This document shows positions 5,956-10,861 of a DNA stretch of 13,011 bases, one piece after another. How positions within the stretch are numbered: position 1 is the stretch's first letter; each line of letters opens with the position of its first letter. Both the position numbers and the translations under genes were made by a program. The stretch lies in contig CP070771.1 of NCBI GenBank assembly GCA_020345785.1, positions 3,727,964-3,740,974 on the forward strand, in the 5' to 3' direction. Below the pieces are notes generated by a model. It saw only the letters and a program-made list of their open reading frames with translations. It was not told the origin of the DNA and ran no database searches. Source of the stretch: Desulfobacterales bacterium. Lineage in GTDB: Bacteria > Desulfobacterota > Desulfobacteria > Desulfobacterales > JAFDCJ01.

Positions 5956-6924
5956 TTATTCGGTCAGATCTTTTTCCACAATGGTCCCGGATGGCGAGAC
6001 GGTCGATTTACTGACCGACTCTGTATTATCGGTCGACTCGGGTTGCGGAAGTGATGTCTTTTTGGATACTTTCTTCAGAGACTGCTTTTGAGAATTGGAA
6101 ATTTTTCCAATGGCGTCGATTTCCTTTTTAAGGGAGTCCATTTTCTGGTTAAGGTCCGATACTTCTTTGGAAATTTGGTTTTGAAAATGTTTTTTAATTT
6201 TCAGTATTTCAAGATCAAGGGTGTCCTGGTCGACAATCTTGCCGGACAACTTCGCCAGGGAATCCTTAATTTCTTGATAGTCCTTATTGTTTTGTTCGAT
6301 GTTGGCTGCGACTGTTGCAAGTTGATTGGTCAATTCGTTTTTCAGAACGGCAATATCATTGGAAACTGTTTTTATGTCGCGACCCATGTTTTTTAATTTA
6401 TCCAGCTCAGCTTGAAGAGGGGCAATTGCGCCATTGATTTTCTCAATTGCGACCGCATGGCTTTTTTGGTCCACTTTGGAAGCGTCTAAGCTCTCAATTG
6501 TTTCTCCGGTCCTTTTAAGATTTTCGTTCAAAGATGTTAAATTTTTCTGCAATTCATCGATATTTTTGCTGATTGCCGACAGCCTGCCTTCAACGGAAGT
6601 TCCAAAATCTTTGTCCTGAGTGGACAACGTGGTTGAAAAAACGATTAATTTATCATTGAAATCTTTGGCAAGATTTTCTATCTGCTTTTCCAGCTGTTGT
6701 ACTTCCAGAGATCCGGTATCATAACTTTGGCTGACCCTGCCGGATAAATCCCGGTAGCCAAAGTAGATGGCCACCCCGACCAGGCAGGGCAGAAGTATCG
6801 AAAGCAGCGTCAATCGCTGGCTCAGTTTCTCAACGCGCAGATCCTTCAATTCTTCCTGGTAAAAGGATTCTGGCTCCTGTTCGTCGCCGTTGAATTTGAA
6901 TTTGGGGGGAAACTCTTCAGCCAT
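5956..6924 (-). CDS. Single-pass membrane coiled-coil protein in the guaA-larB operon
   Basis: A 322-aa protein of unknown function. I chose MAEEFPPK at 6924 as the start because it lies seven bases past the guaA stop codon. The longer reading frame would begin inside guaA. Residues 1-37 are charged and cytoplasmic, a hydrophobic segment spans about 38-56 (LTLLSILLPCLVGVAIYFGY), and about 65-290 is a long coiled coil predicted on the outer side of the membrane. The last 40 residues are Ser/Thr/Pro/Lys-rich and probably disordered. The preceding AAGAAAG is a weak ribosome binding site. Placement between guaA and larB with 6-7-base gaps implies co-transcription, but nothing in the protein suggests a nucleotide or nickel role. 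The coiled-coil composition makes remote homology unreliable. Confidence 0.85.
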   Translation of the reverse strand: MAEEFPPKFKFNGDEQEPESFYQEELKDLRVEKLSQRLTLLSILLPCLVGVAIYFGYRDLSGRVSQSYDTGSLEVQQLEKQIENLAKDFNDKLIVFSTTLSTQDKDFGTSVEGRLSAISKNIDELQKNLTSLNENLKRTGETIESLDASKVDQKSHAVAIEKINGAIAPLQAELDKLKNMGRDIKTVSNDIAVLKNELTNQLATVAANIEQNNKDYQEIKDSLAKLSGKIVDQDTLDLEILKIKKHFQNQISKEVSDLNQKMDSLKKEIDAIGKISNSQKQSLKKVSKKTSLPQPESTDNTESVSKSTVSPSGTIVEKDLTE

Positions 6925-6931
6925 TTCTTTC

Positions 6932-8461
6932 TTATTCCCATTCAATCGTGCTGGGCGGTTTAGAGCTGATATCGTAGACCACCCGGTTAACGCCCTTGAC
7001 CTCATTAATGATCCTGTTGGATATTCGGCCCAACAATTTATGAGGTAATTTGGCCCAATCAGCCGTCATGGCATCTTTACTGGTCACAGCCCGCAACGCC
7101 ACGATGTTTTCATAGGTGCGTTGATCTCCCATTACACCCACGCTTTTAAGCGGCAGCAGCACGGCAAAAGATTGCCAAAGCTTTTTATAATATCCTTCAT
7201 TTTTAATCTCTTCAAGCAGAAGATCATCCACATTGCGCAATATGGCAAGTCGCCGGGGGGTGATTTCCCCAATTATTCTGATGGCGAGGCCCGGTCCCGG
7301 AAATGGCTGACGCCAGATGAGGTCTTGCGATATACCCAGCTCGCGGCCCAGGAGGCGGACTTCATCCTTGAACAGATACTTAAGGGGTTCGATCAGCTTT
7401 AACTTCATTTTTCTGGGTAGTCCGCCGACATTATGGTGGGATTTAATAATCGAAGTGGGACCCCCAAACGCAGATACCGATTCGATGACATCCGGATACA
7501 GGGTCCCCTGAGCAAGAAATTCCGCGCCTTTTATCTTGCGGGCTTCGGTTTCAAAAACGTTCATGAACACCCGGCCGATGATTTTGCGTTTTTTCTCGGG
7601 ATCGGTTACCTTGGCCAAGGCCTTTAAAAATTGCGTTGCGGCATTTACAAACCGGATGTTGATGTTCAGGTGCTGCTTTAACCTTACTTTCAGTATTTTG
7701 GCTTCATTTTTCCTTAACAAGCCATTGTCAACAAATATGCAGGTAAGGTTTTTACCGATGCTTTTATGAATCAGTACAGCCGTCACCGAAGAATCCACAC
7801 CGCCGCTGAGACCCAGGATAACCTTTTTGTTTCCGACCGTCTTGCTGATTTCTTCAATGGATTGCCGGGCAAAAGATTTCATTGTCCAGGAGCGCTTGCA
7901 GCCGCAAATTTTAAAAATAAAGTTGTGCAGCATCTTTTTGCCCATCTGAGTGTGGGCAACTTCCGGGTGATATTGCACCGCATAAAGGTTTTTCTCTGCA
8001 TCTACGGCCGCAGCCACCTGTGTGTTGGCAGTTGCAGCGGCAACTTTAAATCCGGCCGGCAGTTTTTGGATGGAGTCGCCGTGACTCATCCAACAGACGC
8101 TTCGCGGGGGCACGCCATCAAAAATACCGGCCGGATTTTTGACTTCAAGCTCGGCAAAGCCGTATTCTCGCTTGCCGGTGCCGCGCACGCTGCCGCCAAG
8201 TGCCGCCATCATAAAGTGCATGCCGTAACAAATACCCAAAATGGGAATTCCGAGATCAAAAATGCCCCGGTCGGCTTTGGGGCTGTTTTTCTCATAGATG
8301 CTTGCCGGTCCGCCCGACAAAATAATGCCGTCCGGATTGAGTGTTTTGACGGCCTTCAGGCTGATGCCGGGCGGTTCAATTTGGCAATAGACATGATGCT
8401 CGCGAACCCTGCGGGCTATGAGCTGGTTGTATTGAGAACCAAAGTCAATGATCAGTATCAT
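6932..8461 (-). CDS. guaA: GMP synthase (glutamine-hydrolysing)
   Basis: A 509-aa protein, close to the 525 aa of E. coli GuaA. It converts XMP, glutamine and ATP to GMP in purine synthesis. The N-terminal class I glutamine amidotransferase domain starts MILIIDFGSQYNQL. Its triad is Cys78 in GICYGMH, with His165 and Glu167 in QYHPEV. The ATP pyrophosphatase domain has the P-loop SGGVDS (219-224) and the conserved GTLYPDVIES and KSHHNVGGLP segments. The dimerisation domain ends VVYDISSKPPSTIEWE, almost as in E. coli. Position 82 has His where E. coli has Gln, a small oddity. No Shine-Dalgarno sequence is seen before the ATG. Instead an upstream ORF overlaps it by ATGA, which may couple translation. 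It heads the operon with the coiled-coil gene and larB. Confidence 0.97.
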   Translation of the reverse strand: MILIIDFGSQYNQLIARRVREHHVYCQIEPPGISLKAVKTLNPDGIILSGGPASIYEKNSPKADRGIFDLGIPILGICYGMHFMMAALGGSVRGTGKREYGFAELEVKNPAGIFDGVPPRSVCWMSHGDSIQKLPAGFKVAAATANTQVAAAVDAEKNLYAVQYHPEVAHTQMGKKMLHNFIFKICGCKRSWTMKSFARQSIEEISKTVGNKKVILGLSGGVDSSVTAVLIHKSIGKNLTCIFVDNGLLRKNEAKILKVRLKQHLNINIRFVNAATQFLKALAKVTDPEKKRKIIGRVFMNVFETEARKIKGAEFLAQGTLYPDVIESVSAFGGPTSIIKSHHNVGGLPRKMKLKLIEPLKYLFKDEVRLLGRELGISQDLIWRQPFPGPGLAIRIIGEITPRRLAILRNVDDLLLEEIKNEGYYKKLWQSFAVLLPLKSVGVMGDQRTYENIVALRAVTSKDAMTADWAKLPHKLLGRISNRIINEVKGVNRVVYDISSKPPSTIEWE

Positions 8462-8583
8462 CGTTTGACTACGCCAGATATTATTGAAGACTCACGATTG
8501 AATTTTTGTGGTGTGCTACTTATCTTATTCGGGTCTATAACCCGGATTAAAGCATCACCCATTTGCCCAAGTTCCGGAAACAT
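8458..8583 (-). CDS. Possible 41-aa ORF overlapping the guaA start codon
   Basis: A 41-codon ORF begins MFPELGQMGDALIRVIDP and ends ISGVVKR. Its TGA overlaps the guaA ATG as ATGA, an arrangement typical of translational coupling, and guaA itself has no evident ribosome binding site. The ORF's own ATG also lacks a clear site and would lie only some 18 bases from the predicted transcription start. It may be a leader peptide, a decayed gene end or coincidence. I recognise no family. Confidence 0.3.
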   Translation of the reverse strand: MFPELGQMGDALIRVIDPNKISSTPQKFNRESSIISGVVKR

Positions 8584-8607
8584 GAAACGGTTTGCGAAAC
8601 CAGGCTG

Positions 8608-8636
8608 AATATGTTAGACACAGCTCAAAATGTCAA
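8608..8636 (-). promoter_or_regulatory. Predicted sigma70-type promoter of the guaA operon
   Basis: On the minus strand, a perfect -35 TTGACA (8636-8631) is followed after exactly 17 bases by CATATT (8613-8608), which matches four of six TATAAT bases. Transcription would start near 8601 and reach guaA at 8461. It is the best promoter-like pair I saw in the window, but it is a prediction from sequence only. Confidence 0.45.
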
Positions 8637-8753
8637 CTCTAAATTCATTTTCAGCCAAAAATTACTGTCGATTCTCGACCCTTGAGGGAATTCAGAACGG
8701 GACATGATCAATTTTCTGCCGGGGCTGCATACCGGTGTGGGATATGTTTAAAA

Positions 8754-9548
8754 ATGATCGTCCAAGTCTACGAAATACAGACGCCGGCTGAAGCGCATAC
8801 TATGATTGAACTGGGAGTGGATCATATCGGCAGCGTGATTGTCAGCGAGACCGAATGGAAGATTCCCGAACTGAAAGACACATTGGAATGCGTGCGATCT
8901 TCTCCTGCCAGAAGCAGTTTGATACCGCTTTTCAACACGCCGGATTCCGTATTTCGCATTTTGGATTACTACCGTCCGAATATTATACACTTCTGTGAAG
9001 CATTGACAGATCAACCGGAATTAAAAATCTACAGCCAGAGGTTAATACGGTTGCAGCAGGAGGTTAAAACGCAATTTCCTGAAGTCAAAATTATGCGGTC
9101 CATTCCGATCGCCCGGTCCGGGGCCGCTAATTCAATTTTCAGCCTTGAGATTGCCGAGTGGTTCGAGCCTTTCAGTGATTTTTTTCTAACGGATACCGTA
9201 TTGGTGAACCCATCAGGGACAGCTATGGATGATCAGCCGGTAATGGGCTTTGTAGGAATAACCGGCCAGACGTGCAACTGGGATACGGCCGGCCGACTGG
9301 CGGCATCAAGCCATGTTCCCGTTATTCTGGCGGGCGGGATATCACCCGCCAATGTGTCCGAGGGTATCGCGCGGGTTCGACCGGCCGGTGTGGACAGCTG
9401 CACCCTTACCAATGCCCGGGATGAAAACGGGTCTCCCATTCGGTTCAAAAAGGATCTGCAAAAGGTGAAGCTGTTGGTTGATGCCGTGAGGGAGGCCGAA
9501 GAAGCTTTAACACGTTCAGAGGTTCAGGGTTCGAGGGTTCAGGATTAA
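8754..9548 (+). CDS. Divergent TrpF-like (phosphoribosylanthranilate isomerase family) barrel protein
   Basis: A 264-aa protein when started at 8754 (MIVQVYEIQTP), which matches the family N-terminus. An upstream in-frame ATG at 8682 would add 24 residues not seen in the family. TrpF-like landmarks are GVDHIGSVI (21-29), FFLTDT with Asp147 at the place of the catalytic Asp, GITGQTCNW (168-176) and the phosphate-binding ILAGGISPANV (191-201). GVDSCTLTN and KKD follow near the end. The usual KICGI at the first strand is QVYEI here, so the general-base cysteine is replaced by Tyr6. It also has an insert around 148-162, and no other trp genes are near. True TrpF activity is therefore doubtful and the substrate is unknown. 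The last residues (SEVQGSRVQD) are encoded by a heptamer array. The ribosome binding site is poor. Confidence 0.82.
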   Translation: MIVQVYEIQTPAEAHTMIELGVDHIGSVIVSETEWKIPELKDTLECVRSSPARSSLIPLFNTPDSVFRILDYYRPNIIHFCEALTDQPELKIYSQRLIRLQQEVKTQFPEVKIMRSIPIARSGAANSIFSLEIAEWFEPFSDFFLTDTVLVNPSGTAMDDQPVMGFVGITGQTCNWDTAGRLAASSHVPVILAGGISPANVSEGIARVRPAGVDSCTLTNARDENGSPIRFKKDLQKVKLLVDAVREAEEALTRSEVQGSRVQD

Positions 9549-9564
9549 GAGGTTCAGGGTTCAG
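9514..9564. repeat. 7-8-bp tandem array (GGTTCAG type) running through a stop codon
   Basis: Units such as GGTTCAG and GGTTCGA repeat at 7 bp, with two 8-bp steps. The array starts inside the TrpF-like gene, supplies its last codons and its TAA (9546-9548), and continues into composite repeat copy B. Confidence 0.7.
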
Positions 9565-9623
9565 CGTGGCCGCCGGCCAGAACATCGGCCGGTTTGATCG
9601 AAAAAAGAAACTCAAAAAAGCGA

Positions 9624-9640
9624 ATCCGCCAAAGGCGGAT
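9624..9640. repeat. Small perfect palindrome ATCCGCCAAAGGCGGAT
   Basis: A 7-bp perfect stem around AAA. Copy A reads straight from AAAAAAGCGAAT into the heptamer array at this point, so the palindrome looks inserted into copy B. Confidence 0.8.
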
Positions 9641-9657
9641 AAATATCGAATATCGAA

Positions 9658-9673
9658 TCACGCCAAGGCGTGA
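9658..9673. repeat. Small perfect palindrome TCACGCCAAGGCGTGA
   Basis: A 7-bp perfect stem around AA, interrupting the GAATATC-type heptamers of copy B. Copy A lacks it at this place. Confidence 0.8.
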
Positions 9674-9914
9674 AATATCGAATGTTGAAGGAGGGTATTC
9701 TGTCTATTTTATAAAAAAGACTGAGCGAAGCGAAACAGTCCTTCGAAATTCTGCTGTTAGTTATTCTGCTGTTCTGCGGTTCGCTGTTTCGTTCAGGTGA
9801 AGTTTCATACGAGGGTTCAGGGTTCAAGGTTAACTCTTACTCCTTGGTTTTGCAGTGAATTGCTGCCATTCAGGAACCGCTTCCTCCGAGCACGGTTTCG
9901 GGCGAAGCACAGCT

Positions 9915-9964
9915 CCTTCAACCCTGAATCCCGCCGGGGCGGGAAACCCTGAACCTCCGAACCC
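9915..9964. repeat. 7-bp array (CCCTGAA type) interrupted by a palindrome
   Basis: CCTTCAA and CCCTGAA units are broken by the perfect palindrome TCCCGCCGGGGCGGGA (9929-9944), then continue with CCCTGAA and CCTCCGA. It ends about 10 bases before the efp ribosome binding site, so it could affect efp expression. Confidence 0.7.
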
Positions 9965-9992
9965 AAATCACATTAGAGAGGAATGAACAAAC

Positions 9993-10556
9993 ATGTTAGA
10001 AAGTGCAGATCTAAGAAAAGGACTTAAAATCGAGATTGATGGTGATCCTTATATTGTCATACAGTTCGAATTTAGCAAACCCGGCAAGGGCCAGGCGCTC
10101 TACAAATGTAAGCTGAAAAACATGGTTACCGGCGCGCAATTCGATCGAACGTTTCGATCCGGCGACAAGTTCAAGGAACCTGATCTGGAAGAACAGGAAA
10201 TGGAATACTTGTATTCAGAGGGCGACCGTCACTGTTTTATGAACACCACCACCTATGATCAGGAGTTTCTGACGGATGAGCAAATCAGCGATGCTAAAAA
10301 TTTCCTCAAAGAAAATACGGTGTGCAACATACTGCTTTTTGAAGGCCGGCCGATCGGGATTTCCCTGCCCATTTTTATCAATTTGAAGGTGGAACAAACC
10401 GATCCTTGGGTGCGCGGTGATACGGCATCCGGTGACTCAAAACCGGCAACCCTGGAGACGGGTTACGTGATCCAGGTACCGCCCTTCATCGAAGAAGGGG
10501 AACTTCTTAAAATCGACACCCGCACCGGACAATACGTCGAGCGGGTTAAAGAGTAA
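9993..10556 (+). CDS. efp: Translation elongation factor P
   Basis: A 187-aa protein (188 in E. coli) that binds beside the ribosomal E site and relieves stalling at polyproline. Its three domains are complete. The domain I loop SKPGKGQA puts Lys32 at the position of the modified Lys34 of E. coli. The central domain has EGRPIGISLPIFINLKVEQT and TDPWVRGDTASGD. The C-terminal signature KPATLETGYVIQVPPFIEEG fits the EF-P family pattern exactly. No epmA or epmB modification gene is in the window, so whether and how Lys32 is modified is open. The ribosome binding site AGAGAGGAA (about 9975-9983) is good. It is flanked on both sides by heptamer and composite repeats and seems monocistronic. Confidence 0.96.
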   Translation: MLESADLRKGLKIEIDGDPYIVIQFEFSKPGKGQALYKCKLKNMVTGAQFDRTFRSGDKFKEPDLEEQEMEYLYSEGDRHCFMNTTTYDQEFLTDEQISDAKNFLKENTVCNILLFEGRPIGISLPIFINLKVEQTDPWVRGDTASGDSKPATLETGYVIQVPPFIEEGELLKIDTRTGQYVERVKE

Positions 10557-10840
10557 GGCTTGCAGGAGCAGGTTCCAGGTTCCGGGACAGCGACGGCGCT
10601 CGCATGACACTCTGTATCGAGAAAGGAACGTCGAACATCGAACATCGAACGTCCAACATCAAATGAAAAAACAAACCTTGTTCAATGTTCATTTTTCAGC
10701 ACCTGTTCTCCTTCGTTTGCTTTTTAAAGCTTACTTTTTTAGATCAAACTGGCAACCTTCGGCTGCCAGCGGTCCGCCTGTCGCGGAACATCTGAAACCA
10801 ATAAAGGCTGACCCCTGACCCCCGAAACCTAAAACCGTCC
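10557..10840 (-). repeat. Composite dispersed repeat, copy E (reverse orientation)
   Basis: It fills the gap between efp and the helicase gene. On the minus strand it starts with heptamers (10834-10807; CTGACC-type on the plus strand) and two hairpins: TCCGC-5-GCGGA (10773-10787) and CTGGCA-9-TGCCAG (10749-10769). The left end GTTTGATC (10749-10742) follows, then the array at 10626-10660. CTCGCATGACACT (10599-10611) is a diverged form of the CTCGTATGAAACT end of copy A. CAGGTTC heptamers (10569-10582) complete it next to the efp stop. The middle is only loosely similar to the other copies. The plus-strand hairpins lack a T-run, so I do not call a terminator for efp. Confidence 0.65.
10626..10660. 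repeat. 7-bp tandem array, five units (GAACATC type)
   Basis: Five clean heptamers, GAACGTC and GAACATC twice each plus CAACATC. They have the same family of unit as the array at 2567-2608. Confidence 0.85.
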
Positions 10841-10861
10841 TGACCCGAATGGCAGCATCCT

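Larger units (their letters stand above)
9565..9833 (+). repeat. Composite dispersed repeat, copy B
   Basis: It begins with a GC-rich hairpin (CCGGCC-8-GGCCGG, 9573-9592) running into the left end TTTGATC. The core is AGAAACT, AAAAAAGCGAA, two inserted palindromes, GAATGTTGAAGGAGGGTATTC and AGACTGAGCGAAGCG. It closes with the right end GTTCAGGTGAAGTTTCATAC (9791-9810) plus GAGG. Heptamers of the GGTTCA type (9813-9833) resume after it, the same flavour as before it. It is the inverted counterpart of copy A, and the best-conserved blocks are the ends and the AGACTGAG region. Between 9834 and 9914 I see no further element. Confidence 0.8.

Noticed and set aside
6925..7005. 27-residue N-terminal extension of the coiled-coil protein into guaA
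   Set aside because: It would overlap conserved guaA codons. The ATG seven bases after the guaA stop is the natural start.
7766..8608. A 280-codon plus-strand ORF opposite guaA
   Set aside because: It lies wholly antisense to the highly conserved guaA coding sequence and its translation resembles no family. It is a shadow of guaA codon use.
180..10660. CRISPR array
   Set aside because: The repeats are 7 bp without unique spacers, and no cas gene is present.
10749..10787. Intrinsic terminator after efp
   Set aside because: Two hairpins are present, but neither is followed by a T-run on the plus strand, and they are about 190 bases past the stop codon inside a repeat copy.
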